Assembly (NCBI GenBank): GCA_017518705.1
Contig: JAFWUC010000065.1
Span: 1 to 27,788 of the forward strand
Reading direction: 5' to 3'
Source: Clostridia bacterium
GTDB taxonomy: Bacteria; Bacillota_A; Clostridia; Christensenellales; Aristaeellaceae
Length of the DNA stretch: 27,788 nucleotides
In this document: positions 7,367-15,971 of the stretch, one piece after another
Layout: each line of letters starts with the position of its first letter
Numbering within the stretch: position 1 is the first letter of the stretch
Translations under genes and position numbers: made by a program
The notes under the pieces: model-generated
The model's input: only the letters and a program-made list of their open reading frames with translations
The model's database searches: none
What the model was told of the DNA's origin: nothing

Positions 7367-8724
7367 TATCTCGTCAGGTCTTTTACCCACTTGTATTTCC
7401 GGTAATGAGCCGTGACCCATGGGATCTTGCCGACCTCATCCAGGCAGGTGCAGGCGTAGACTACAGGCACGGGCCATTTTAAATACGTGCCGATGAACGC
7501 CAGGGGCACGGCCAGGCACCACATGGCGGCGATCAGCGATATAGTGTCGAATATGATGTCGCCGCCGCAGTAGAATATGCCGTTGATCACCACCGTGTTC
7601 ACGCAGCGTCCGATCATGTACACGGCCATTATCAGCATCATGCTTATGAGATGCCGCCGCGCTTCGCCGTCCAGCCTGACGAAGGTCATAAGCAGGGGAG
7701 TGAGCGCGAGCATCACCAGCGTGGACAGACCGCCGATAGCGAACGACAGCCGCATGATGCGGTCGCCGTAAAGTTTGCCTTCGTCCAGTTTTCCCGCGCC
7801 CAGCGAGTTGCCGATTATGATGCCTGCGGCGGAAGCCACGCCGTTGCACATGCAGCATACAAGATCCCTCACCACGGCGGCGATAGCGTTGGCAGCGGCT
7901 GCCGCCTTGCCCATGTGACCCATAAAGGCAGTGTAGCTGGTGAAGCCCGCGCCCCACAGCAGGCTTGAGGACAGCACGGGCAGCACGCAGGCGGTAAAGT
8001 CTTTGGCTATATAGCGGTGAAAGCGCGTGAGCGCCCTGAAGGAGGGACGTATATAGCTTTTGCGCAGGGACAGGATGACACAGATGCCAAGCTCGGCGAT
8101 CCGGGCGATAACTGTCGCAAGCGCCGCTCCGCGGGCGTCCATGCGGGGAAAAACACCGATGCCGTAGATGAGCAGCGCGTTCAGCACGATGTTTAAAACT
8201 ACCGCAAAGATGGAGATGTTAGCGGCTTCGCGGGGATGCTCGCTGACCTTCATTACGCCCAGATAGCACTGGCTTATGCCGGTAAGAAGATAACTCCAGG
8301 CGGCGATCTTCAGGTATTCGATACCGAAATCCTGCAGCTCGGGTTCGTTGGTGAAAACGGTCATAAGAGCCCGGGGGAAGAAGCGGCAGGCTACGAAAAA
8401 CAGAACGGAAATAAAGGCGTTAAGGCGCAGCGTGACGCAGAAAATGTCGCGTACGGTCTGCTTTTCACCCTTGCCCCAGTACTGCGCGCCCAGAATGGTT
8501 CAGCCGCTGACCACGCTTGAGATGATCATGTTCTGTATGAACTGCACCTGCGTGGCCTGGCTCACCGCGCTCATCATGCGGCTGTCCAGACTGCCCAGCA
8601 TAAGACTGTCCGCGGCGGCTACCGCGGCCAGCATGAAGCTCTGCAGGGATATGGGAAGGGTGATGCGCATAAGGCGTTCCAAAAACGCCCTGTCGCCGAA
8701 CCATTTTCGCATCAACTGCTTCAT
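7366..8724 (-). pseudogene. MATE family efflux transporter interrupted by an in-frame TGA
   Basis: The two halves lie in the same reading frame and together give 451 residues plus one internal stop, the usual length of a 12-helix MATE drug/sodium antiporter. The first 74 codons encode MKQLMRKWFGDRAFLERLMR and the first helices up to SSVVSG; TGA at 8502-8500 follows; the frame then continues with TILGAQYWGKGE, a well-conserved MATE segment, to the TAG at 7368-7366. TGA ends other genes here (for example the SUKH gene and recG), so it is a true stop. The first good ATG after it is at 8364, which would give a truncated 332-residue protein unlikely to transport. The start codon directly follows the rodA stop, so it belongs to the shape operon. 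A sequencing error would restore an intact gene. Confidence 0.85.
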
Positions 8725-10005
8725 TTACAGAGTTCCGGAATAATGCGCCTGGCCGCCCAGCTGCTTTTGGCGGGAACGCATGACTACGTTCATCACCAGT
8801 CCCAGCGCGGCCATGTTGGTCAGATAGTTGGAGCCGCCGTAGCTGACGAAGGGGAGGGGGATGCCGGTAACGGGAAGTATGCCGAGTATCATGCAGATGT
8901 TTTCCAGTATGTGGAACATGAACATGGCGACGGTACACACGATTATATACTCACCGAACGTGTCCTGGGTGTGCAGCGCGTGGTGGATGAGCCGCCCCAG
9001 GAACACCATGAAGGCGATGACCAGTACCATGGCGCCGATAAAGCCGAAGGCTTCGCATACAATGGCGAAGCAGAAGTCCGTGTGGTCGTCGGGGATGTAG
9101 CCCAGAGACGCGAAGGAGCCGACGCTGACTACGCCTTTGCCCAGCACGCCGCCCGAGCCTATCGCTATCTGGCCGTTTATGACCTGTCTGGCGTCGTCGG
9201 GGTATTGGGACGGATTCAGCCACATAAGTATACGGGTCAGGCGGAAGGAATCCGAGGCGGTGTTAATATAGAACCACAGCGGGATGGCCAGCGCGACGGC
9301 TACTGCCAGCAGACCGTATATGAGCTTTCTTTTGGTGCCGGATATGTACAGCAGCACCACGTACATGACCATGTAAACGATGGCGGTACCGAAGTCAGGC
9401 TGCAGGAACACCAGCACCATGGGCACGACCACGTAAAGCGCGGTGGGGATGAGCTCCTGAAGGTTCTTGATGGGCGACTTGCGCATGCTGAACAGCTTGG
9501 AAAGACAGATTATCATTATGAACTTTCCGAATTCGCTGGGCTGAAAACCGCGCTGTCCGAGCGTGGCGGAAGAGGTGGATATGGTAAAGAACGCCCTCAT
9601 GCCTCCGCGGCCGGCTTCAACGCCCTGCACCAGAAGCAGTATGGCTATATTGGCGATGTAAAGCAGCTGATGGTATTTTCCGTACAGTCGGTAATCCAGG
9701 AGCGTGACCGCGAACATCACGCCGGTGCCCAGCGCCATCCAGATGAGCTGAAGGGTGGGGTAGCGGGTGGAGTGGGTTGTGAGTATGTTGATGAGCCCTG
9801 TCACTTCGGTCTCGGTGGCGGACGCCGTGGCGGCGAAAATGGCCACCACGCCGAACAGGGATATGAACATGACCAGTATGAACAGCGGCCAGTCGAAGTT
9901 TTTATACAGCCCGGGGAGGTAGCGGTTCTTTTTTACGTCCGCAACGAACTGCTTTACGCTGTTGCGCCGGAAGAACCGGCGTATCCATCTAATCAGCTTT
10001 TGCAT
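8725..10005 (-). CDS. rodA: SEDS peptidoglycan glycosyltransferase RodA
   Basis: This 426-residue polytopic membrane protein polymerises lipid II during cell elongation, working with the class B PBP encoded two genes upstream. The SEDS motifs FQPSEFGK (154-161), QPDFGTA (202-208), IAIGSGGVLGKG and the C-terminal LPFVSYGGSNYLTNMAALG are all present, with about ten hydrophobic helices starting near residue 39. FtsW and SpoVE are the alternatives, but linkage to mreC, mreD, PBP2 and minD favours RodA. A basic N-terminal extension of about 38 residues precedes the first helix. The start at 10005 overlaps the end of minD by 17 bases, suggesting translational coupling; AAAGG precedes it. MATE follows without a gap. 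Confidence 0.9.
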   Translation of the reverse strand: MQKLIRWIRRFFRRNSVKQFVADVKKNRYLPGLYKNFDWPLFILVMFISLFGVVAIFAATASATETEVTGLINILTTHSTRYPTLQLIWMALGTGVMFAVTLLDYRLYGKYHQLLYIANIAILLLVQGVEAGRGGMRAFFTISTSSATLGQRGFQPSEFGKFIMIICLSKLFSMRKSPIKNLQELIPTALYVVVPMVLVFLQPDFGTAIVYMVMYVVLLYISGTKRKLIYGLLAVAVALAIPLWFYINTASDSFRLTRILMWLNPSQYPDDARQVINGQIAIGSGGVLGKGVVSVGSFASLGYIPDDHTDFCFAIVCEAFGFIGAMVLVIAFMVFLGRLIHHALHTQDTFGEYIIVCTVAMFMFHILENICMILGILPVTGIPLPFVSYGGSNYLTNMAALGLVMNVVMRSRQKQLGGQAHYSGTL

Positions 10006-10777
10006 GGGAAACCTTTCCGAAATGGGTCTTGAAACGGTGGATAAGCGAATCGTGGGGGATCCTGTAGCGCACCTGCTGCCCCAGTATCCTGAGGGCTATC
10101 CTTTCCAGCGCGTCACCCGCGGGACAGTCTTCCTGAAGCGCGCTCTGGGCTCTTGCCTGGCAGCGGCCGACCATAGGATCGTCGGGAATGAAGCCCAGCA
10201 CGGGCAGTTCCAGCCGCGCGATGCATTCGTCCGTGGATACGGCGGGATACCTGCCGATGCGGTTGATCACGAGGCTTACGTCGTCAAGCCCTTCTCCCGT
10301 GAGCAGCTGATATGTCCTTTCTCCGCCCCTTATCGAGACATTGTCGGGAGTGATTACCAGTATGGCGCTTTCCGCGGCGGCTACCGCATTCCTGAAGCCG
10401 CGCTCGATGCCCGCGGGACAGTCTATGAATATATAGTCGTAACGGTCCTTTATCTTTACGAACAGCGCGCGGATGTCCTGGGGCCTGAGATTCAGGGACG
10501 CCGAATTCTGGCTGGCGGGCAGAAGCTCCAGACCGGGCCGGGAATTCAGGGGGAAGATCGCCTGCTCGGCGTCGCAGGTGCCGTCCAGTACGTCGGACAG
10601 GTCGAACACCAGTTCGTTCTGCGCGCCCAGCATAAGGTCGAGGCTCCTGAGCCCCGCGTCCATGTCCACCAGAAGCACTCTGCGCCCTTCGCAGGCCAGG
10701 GCATAGGCCAGGTTGAGCGCCACGGTGGACTTGCCCACGCCGCCTTTTCCCGATGTTACTACATATGTTTTGCCCAT
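9989..10777 (-). CDS. minD: Septum site-determining ATPase MinD
   Basis: This 262-residue membrane-associated P-loop ATPase of the ParA/MinD family normally recruits MinC to block division at wrong sites. The deviant Walker A GKGGVGKST is at residues 10-18, including the signature Lys11. Switch I follows as VDMDAGLRSLDLMLG (37-51), and DYIFIDCPAGIERGF is the switch II/Walker B region. The C-terminal tail with LIHRFKTHFGK is a plausible amphipathic membrane-targeting helix. The gene lies 12 bases after the PBP2 gene and overlaps rodA by 17 bases. Neither minC nor minE is next to it, although both often accompany minD in clostridial shape operons. AGAGGCGG precedes the ATG. Confidence 0.93.
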   Translation of the reverse strand: MGKTYVVTSGKGGVGKSTVALNLAYALACEGRRVLLVDMDAGLRSLDLMLGAQNELVFDLSDVLDGTCDAEQAIFPLNSRPGLELLPASQNSASLNLRPQDIRALFVKIKDRYDYIFIDCPAGIERGFRNAVAAAESAILVITPDNVSIRGGERTYQLLTGEGLDDVSLVINRIGRYPAVSTDECIARLELPVLGFIPDDPMVGRCQARAQSALQEDCPAGDALERIALRILGQQVRYRIPHDSLIHRFKTHFGKVSHAKAD

Positions 10778-10789
10778 ATCCGCCTCTTG

Positions 10790-13294
10790 TCAGTCCGCAA
10801 GGGAATTGTCCGCCACGATGGTGTTTTTCTCGGTATAGTTGAGGGAGTCCAGATAGTACTCTATGGTGGTGATGGCCGCCTGGGACGCGTAAGCGCCCGC
10901 GTAACCGTTCTGTATGTAGACCACGACCACTATCTGCGGGTCGTCGATGGGAGCGTAGGTCACCAGCCAGGAGTTGTTCTCAAGGTCCAGCTGAGTACGC
11001 TGGGACGTTCCCGTTTTAGCGGCGATCTTGTATTTGGATTTGGAGAACTGTTCGGCGGCGGTACCGTCGTTTTCCGTGGAAGTAACTTCTTCCATTCCTT
11101 TGTGTATGGCGTCAAAATATGCCTGGCTGGTGATGATGCGGTTGGCCACGACCGGATGCTTTTCAAGCACTATATTGCCATTGGCGTCGATCACCTTGTC
11201 AACTATCTGGCAGTCGTACACGGTGCCGTTGTTGGCAATGGCAGCCACGTAACGGGCGACCGCGATGGGGGTCACCTGGGTTATGGACTGGCCTATTCCC
11301 ACCATTATGGTCTCGGCAGGCGTCCACTTAAGGTCGTTCAGGTAAGTGTTTATGGTGTTGACCATGAAGTGACTGGAAACGTAGTTTGCGGGGATCTTGC
11401 AGTCGTACACCAGGATATCCCTTATGGCGGGCAGCCACTCCGCCTTTGTCTCGTATGTGATGACTATGTTCAGAAAGTCTATGGCGATGTCCTCGAGGAA
11501 CTGCGCGTCGTACTCGACGCCTCTGTCCGCCGCCACCTGCTGGAGCAGGCGCTTTATCATGGACGCGGCGATCTGGGGCTTGTAGGTGTACTGGTCTTCA
11601 ACCGAGCGGTCGGGGTCGTACAGCATGGACTGATTGCCCACAAAGCCGGTGGCTTCGCTGGGCAGCTCGATATTTGTCTTGGTGGTCAGACCCAGCGCGG
11701 CGGCCCACTTGGTCAGGTTGGTGGAACCCAGGCGGTAGGAGACTTCGTAGAAGAAGTAATTGCAGCTGTTTTTGATTGCCTCGACGATGGTCTGGTTGGC
11801 GTGGAGGTAGCGCTTGCTTTCGCCTATCCAGCATTTGGGGGCGCGGGAAGTGTCGGTGCCTTCACGCACGTAGTCGCCGCCGTCGGAGATCCTTTCGGTG
11901 ACCGAGATGGCGCCTTCGGTGAGCCCGCCCAGCGATGTGACCAGCTTAAATATGGAACCGGGCGTATCCTTGGCGGATATGGCGCGGTTGAACATGGGAT
12001 TGCGGGCATCCGCGGCGATGGCGGACCATCCGCCGGGATCGACGGAAGCACCTTCGAAAATGCTCAGGTCAAATGTGGGATGGGAGGCGATGCCCAGCAC
12101 CCGGCCGGTGTTGGGGTCCAGAGCCACCATGGCCCCGGTCTGCGCCAGGGAGATCTCGTAGCCGTTCTCGGCGTACATCGCCAGGGTGGCGGACTTTCTC
12201 TGGTTCCATCTTATGCCTTCGGAAGTCTGGGCGTAAAGGATCTGGGTCTGCTTTTCGTTTATGTCTTCTATGACGTCCGCCAGAGCCTTTTCCATGACCG
12301 CCTGCAGGGAGGTGTCGATGGTAGTGACCACGGAGTTGCCGTCGGTGGGGGCGGAGTAGGATATTTCGCGCACCACGGCGCCCTTGGTGTTGATCTCGAC
12401 CACCCTTTCGCCCTGCCTGTATGCGAGATAGGGGGACAGCTGGTCTTCCATGGAGTACTCGAGCCCGGTGGCGCCCACGTGTGCGTCGGTGGGGTAGCCC
12501 TGGGAACGGTAGTTTTCCAAAGCGTCGGAGGTGGTTATACGGCTGACGTAGCCTACCGCGTGGCAGGCGACGCTGTCAAAGGGATACACGCGGGTCGAGG
12601 ATTCCTGCACGCTCATGCCCTCAAGTTCAAGAGAACGCACCTCGACTTCCGCCACGGTCTCAAAGCCCACGTCGTAAGCGATGGTGACGGGAGTGGAGTT
12701 GTAGTTATTCATGCGGGAGGCCTGCCAGATAGCCAGTATCTTGAGCTTGTATTCCTCACTCAGGTCCTCGGGTATGGAGTAGTTCTGGCAAAGGGTGTCG
12801 AACAGTACATCCACCGGATATCTGGTCTTGCTGGAGAGGGTGAAGTTGCCGCGCCACTGTTTTTCGCGCGTCTCGGCGACGACTTCGGAGTCGGTGCCCA
12901 GATTCCATTCCCACTGACCGTTGGCGTCCTTCCTGATCCAGAATTCCGTAGCCGGGTCCAGAGTGGATTTGCCGTTGGATTCTATAAGCAGTATGGTCTG
13001 GTAGATGCTTTGGGTGTACGCCGCCCTGTCAGCTGCGCCGGAACGGGACGGGTCGCGGTAGAACTGGATGTTGTATGACGACTGGTCGTAGGCCAGGGGT
13101 ATCATGTTTTTATCGTAGATCGTTCCCCGCATGCCGTACAGCCTTATGGTTTTGGTGGACTTGTTTTCCACCTGGGCCGCGTATTCATCCGAGTGCACGA
13201 CCTGCATGCTGTACAGCCGGACGATTATTGCCACGGCGAACAGCACGAGGATGGTGCATAAAACTGTGTATCTGTCCCGGTTTTTTTGTTTCAT
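10790..13294 (-). CDS. mrdA: Class B penicillin-binding protein 2 (elongation transpeptidase)
   Basis: This 834-residue bitopic membrane protein cross-links peptidoglycan as the partner of RodA. A short basic N-terminus and one membrane anchor (about 9-27) precede the dimerisation domain with YGMRGTIYDKN (53-63), followed by the HVGATGLEYSMEDQL segment (272-286). The transpeptidase motifs are SIFK (447-450), SCN (510-512) and KTG (760-762). It is much longer than the 633-residue E. coli PBP2. The spacing from SxN to KTG is about 250 residues, some 90 more than in E. coli, owing to an extra helical segment around 575-660. AAAGGA stands before the ATG. It lies between mreD and minD. SpoVD-type identity is less likely because no PASTA domain is present. 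Confidence 0.92.
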   Translation of the reverse strand: MKQKNRDRYTVLCTILVLFAVAIIVRLYSMQVVHSDEYAAQVENKSTKTIRLYGMRGTIYDKNMIPLAYDQSSYNIQFYRDPSRSGAADRAAYTQSIYQTILLIESNGKSTLDPATEFWIRKDANGQWEWNLGTDSEVVAETREKQWRGNFTLSSKTRYPVDVLFDTLCQNYSIPEDLSEEYKLKILAIWQASRMNNYNSTPVTIAYDVGFETVAEVEVRSLELEGMSVQESSTRVYPFDSVACHAVGYVSRITTSDALENYRSQGYPTDAHVGATGLEYSMEDQLSPYLAYRQGERVVEINTKGAVVREISYSAPTDGNSVVTTIDTSLQAVMEKALADVIEDINEKQTQILYAQTSEGIRWNQRKSATLAMYAENGYEISLAQTGAMVALDPNTGRVLGIASHPTFDLSIFEGASVDPGGWSAIAADARNPMFNRAISAKDTPGSIFKLVTSLGGLTEGAISVTERISDGGDYVREGTDTSRAPKCWIGESKRYLHANQTIVEAIKNSCNYFFYEVSYRLGSTNLTKWAAALGLTTKTNIELPSEATGFVGNQSMLYDPDRSVEDQYTYKPQIAASMIKRLLQQVAADRGVEYDAQFLEDIAIDFLNIVITYETKAEWLPAIRDILVYDCKIPANYVSSHFMVNTINTYLNDLKWTPAETIMVGIGQSITQVTPIAVARYVAAIANNGTVYDCQIVDKVIDANGNIVLEKHPVVANRIITSQAYFDAIHKGMEEVTSTENDGTAAEQFSKSKYKIAAKTGTSQRTQLDLENNSWLVTYAPIDDPQIVVVVYIQNGYAGAYASQAAITTIEYYLDSLNYTEKNTIVADNSLAD

Positions 13295-13308
13295 GTCAGT
13301 TCCTTTTG

Positions 13309-13812
13309 TCAGCGGCGTCTGCCTTTGCCGATCTTTGAGGGTTTGAGCGCGCGCAGGTACGGCAGGTACAGTATCTGGGTCAGCGCCAGGGAGATCACCG
13401 CGCGTATAAGGGCGTAGCCTATCTTCCCGCCCGGGAAGAAGCCAGTCACAAAGTAGGTGTACACCGCCATGCCCGCTTCATACAGCAGAAACGCGCTCAG
13501 GCTGGGCACCAGCGTGACCAGCCAGGGCCTGACCCTGTGAGTGAGAAAGCCAGATACGAGCCCGCACAGGGTGTACATAAGCGCCGTCACGCCCGCAGGC
13601 TGGTACACGGTTATGTCCAGCGCCGTACCTGCGAACGCGCCGTAGATGATGCCCTGGGTAGCGCCCAGCACCGTGCCTATCAGCGCGGCATTCACCAGGC
13701 AGAGCCTGGGCACGTAACTCATGTTGAGCCCCGTGAACGGCAATACGGACGCGTCCAGTATCACCGCCAGCAGGGTCGTGATAATGCAGAATAACCTGCG
13801 TCTTGCCCGCAT
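13309..13812 (-). CDS. mreD: Rod shape-determining membrane protein MreD
   Basis: This 167-residue hydrophobic protein has about five membrane helices and the small-protein pattern of MreD, with the conserved-type LDASVLPFTGLNM start, a GTVLGATQGIIYGAFAGTALDI segment split between two helices, and a basic C-terminus. MreD links MreC and the PBP2-RodA synthase in the elongasome. Identification rests on length, topology and the invariable position after mreC; sequence conservation in the family is low. It starts four bases after the mreC stop and ends 14 bases before the PBP2 start. Confidence 0.88.
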   Translation of the reverse strand: MRARRRLFCIITTLLAVILDASVLPFTGLNMSYVPRLCLVNAALIGTVLGATQGIIYGAFAGTALDITVYQPAGVTALMYTLCGLVSGFLTHRVRPWLVTLVPSLSAFLLYEAGMAVYTYFVTGFFPGGKIGYALIRAVISLALTQILYLPYLRALKPSKIGKGRRR

Positions 13813-13816
13813 ATGC

Positions 13817-14914
13817 TTAATCGTTGAGCCACGCGGCCTCAGGCACGGGCTTCGTAGGTCTGGGAGTGGGGGAGGGTGTGGGTGTCACGTTGGGATCCGG
13901 CGTCGCAGTGGGGAAGTGGAATATGGCGTTGTCGTCCACTGTGGAAGGCGTGGTGTAAGAGTAGATATTGGTCGTGGTCGTGGGCTGCGCGGTGATGATG
14001 GGGTTGGGAGTGGGCGTGGGCACGGCTTCCAGTTCATCGATAGACTGAACCATTTCTCTTAACACGAACACTTCCTCTATCGCGGAAAAATCGACCGCGG
14101 GCAGCACGGACACGTATTTGTCCGAAGTGCTCTGGGAACGGCTCACGGCAGTGACGGAGCCGATCAGCAGCCCCTTGGGGAAGCGGCTGTCCAGCCCGCT
14201 GGTGTACACCGTGTCGCCGATACGCACGTTGCCCAGATTGGAAAGGTAGTACATGCGGCACTCGTTAAGGCTGTCTCCCGTCTGCCTTACGCCCTGAAGC
14301 ATGCCGTTGTCGCGGGTACGGCCTATGAGCGAGGCGACGGAGGAACGGGAATCTATTATGGTCACGACCGTGGAAAAGTTGTAGCCTACGGTGTTGATCC
14401 TGCCGATCAGGCCGCTGGCGTTGACCACGGCCATGTTCTGGGCGATACCGTCGTTAAGGCCCTTGTTTATGGTGAACGTCTCGAACCACACGCCCGTGTC
14501 CTTGGCGATGACCTTGGCGTATACGGGAGAAAGCGCCTCGTATTCGTCCTTGGCGCCCAGCATGGTGGTGAGCCGCTCGTTTTCGCTTATTATTTCGTCG
14601 TATGAATTGATCTGTATCTGGAGCAGGTTCACCTGCTGGCGCAGATCGTCCACCTCGTCCTGCAGGTTGGAATCCGAGGGCGCGCCGAACCAGCTTTTGA
14701 AGAAGGAGGTTATGTTGGTGAATACTCTCTGAACGGGGGTGAATACCGTGCCGGCGCCGTTTTCGACTATGGAAATGTCTCCGGAGGGGCGCAGCAGCAG
14801 GTATCTGACCAGCGTAAAGACTATAATGACCACAAGCACCGTGTACACGATGCTGCGGATGCGGCGGCTTCTCTGTTTTTTTGCTTTTTTAGCGCTCGCG
14901 CTCTGCGTTGCCAT
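13817..14914 (-). CDS. mreC: Rod shape-determining protein MreC with Pro/Thr-rich tail
   Basis: This 365-residue bitopic protein scaffolds the elongasome outside the membrane and activates PBP2-RodA. A basic cytoplasmic start (9-20) is followed by one membrane helix (21-41). A coiled coil spans about 82-118, and the twin beta-barrel MreC domain covers about 125-290, with GLNDGIAQNMAVVNASGLIG and GDTVYTSGLDSRFPKGLLIG segments typical of the family. Residues 298-365 form an added tail rich in Pro and Thr, containing PTPTPNP and TPTPSPTPRPTKP. GAGGT lies about ten bases upstream of the ATG. It sits between the MreB-like gene and mreD. Confidence 0.93.
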   Translation of the reverse strand: MATQSASAKKAKKQRSRRIRSIVYTVLVVIIVFTLVRYLLLRPSGDISIVENGAGTVFTPVQRVFTNITSFFKSWFGAPSDSNLQDEVDDLRQQVNLLQIQINSYDEIISENERLTTMLGAKDEYEALSPVYAKVIAKDTGVWFETFTINKGLNDGIAQNMAVVNASGLIGRINTVGYNFSTVVTIIDSRSSVASLIGRTRDNGMLQGVRQTGDSLNECRMYYLSNLGNVRIGDTVYTSGLDSRFPKGLLIGSVTAVSRSQSTSDKYVSVLPAVDFSAIEEVFVLREMVQSIDELEAVPTPTPNPIITAQPTTTTNIYSYTTPSTVDDNAIFHFPTATPDPNVTPTPSPTPRPTKPVPEAAWLND

Positions 14915-14933
14915 GTTTCTTTGACCTCAAAGG

Positions 14934-15971
14934 TTATACTTCGTATGCGGAATAGGTGTTTTCGAGCCTGCGCAGCAGCCTGTCGTCTCCCGCGGCCATA
15001 AGCGCGCCCCTGACTGCGTCATAACGGGGTTCGCCGCTTTGATAGACGTCCAGCTGCGTGTCGTTTTTGAGCCTGTCGGCAAGGCTGAACAGTTCGCTGC
15101 CGCCACCGGTAAGGCTGATGCCGTTTTTGAGAATGTCGCCCGAGTATTCCACGGGGATATTGTACAGCGCGTCGGATATCAGGCCGGTAAGCTCCTCCAA
15201 AGGCCGCTGAAGCGCCTCGAATACGTCCATGGCGCTCACGTTGGCGCTCACGGGCCTGCCGGTTATCACGTTCCTGCCGTACAGGGTATGGGACGCGTCC
15301 GAATCGGGGCGGGTCGCGCTGCCCAGCTGTTCCTTAAGTTCGCTCGCCACGTCGCGGGACAAAAGCAGGGAGTATTTCCTGCGCACGTGGTCGATTATGG
15401 CGCTGTCGAAGGCGGAGGAGCCTGTCTTCATGTGGCGGGACAGGACCACGGCATAGGAAGATATCACGCTGACTTCGGTCACGCTGGCGCCTATGGACAT
15501 CACGAGCTGCGCCTGGGGCCGGTCGATTTTGCGCTGCATGCACAGCGCGGCGGCTACGGGAGCCTTGATTATCACGGCTTTTTTCGCGCCGGCCAGAAGG
15601 GCGGCGTTGGCCAAAGCGGCGCGCTCGACCCTCGTCGCGCCTTCGGGGCAGGTGAGCGCAAGGCGGGACTTTTCCAGGGTTTTTCTGTGACCCGCGCTCT
15701 TTTCCACGGCGCTGAGCAGCAGTATGGCGGCAAGTTCGCTGTCCGCCACTCCGCCGTAGGATATGGGACTGACCACAAGCGTGTCCTGCCCGCTGCGCCC
15801 GCTCATGCGCGCGGCGTCGTCACCGGCGGCGTACACTTCCGAGCTTTTCAGGGCGTCCACCATTACGACGCTACGGCATCTGGTGACGGGAGTTTTTTCA
15901 TCCGTCATCACGTATGTGTAAGCGCTGCCGAGGTCGGCTGCGATAAGACTGCTAAAAGAGATGCCTGCCAT
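14934..15971 (-). CDS. Divergent MreB-like actin-family protein with degenerate ATPase motifs
   Basis: This 345-residue cytoplasmic protein aligns by eye with MreB: ADLGSAYT (12-19) corresponds to DLGTANT, ALTCPEGATRVERAAL (105-120) to the VPSGITEVEKRAV segment, VRRKYSLLLSRDVASELKEQLGSA to its IRKKYNL counterpart, and LTGGGSEL (288-295) to the adenosine motif. Changes occur at key points. The phosphate-2 DIGGGT is SIGASV (159-164), and the catalytic Glu segment EEPMAAA is KAPVAAA (136-142). It therefore probably binds or hydrolyses ATP poorly. It occupies the mreB position, between maf and mreC. Its ATG overlaps the maf stop by one base (TAATG). A canonical MreB is likely to be encoded elsewhere. 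Confidence 0.8.
   Translation of the reverse strand: MAGISFSSLIAADLGSAYTYVMTDEKTPVTRCRSVVMVDALKSSEVYAAGDDAARMSGRSGQDTLVVSPISYGGVADSELAAILLLSAVEKSAGHRKTLEKSRLALTCPEGATRVERAALANAALLAGAKKAVIIKAPVAAALCMQRKIDRPQAQLVMSIGASVTEVSVISSYAVVLSRHMKTGSSAFDSAIIDHVRRKYSLLLSRDVASELKEQLGSATRPDSDASHTLYGRNVITGRPVSANVSAMDVFEALQRPLEELTGLISDALYNIPVEYSGDILKNGISLTGGGSELFSLADRLKNDTQLDVYQSGEPRYDAVRGALMAAGDDRLLRRLENTYSAYEV

Noticed and set aside
8500..8502. TGA in MATE as selenocysteine or reassigned codon
   Set aside because: MATE transporters are not selenoproteins, no SECIS-like hairpin was evident just downstream, and TGA terminates several other genes here.
9962..13078. Very long open frame (1038 codons) on the plus strand
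   Set aside because: It lies opposite minD and the PBP2 gene, both of which have full catalytic motifs. Its predicted product has no recognisable domain and biased His/Gly/Val composition expected of an antisense frame in GC-rich DNA.
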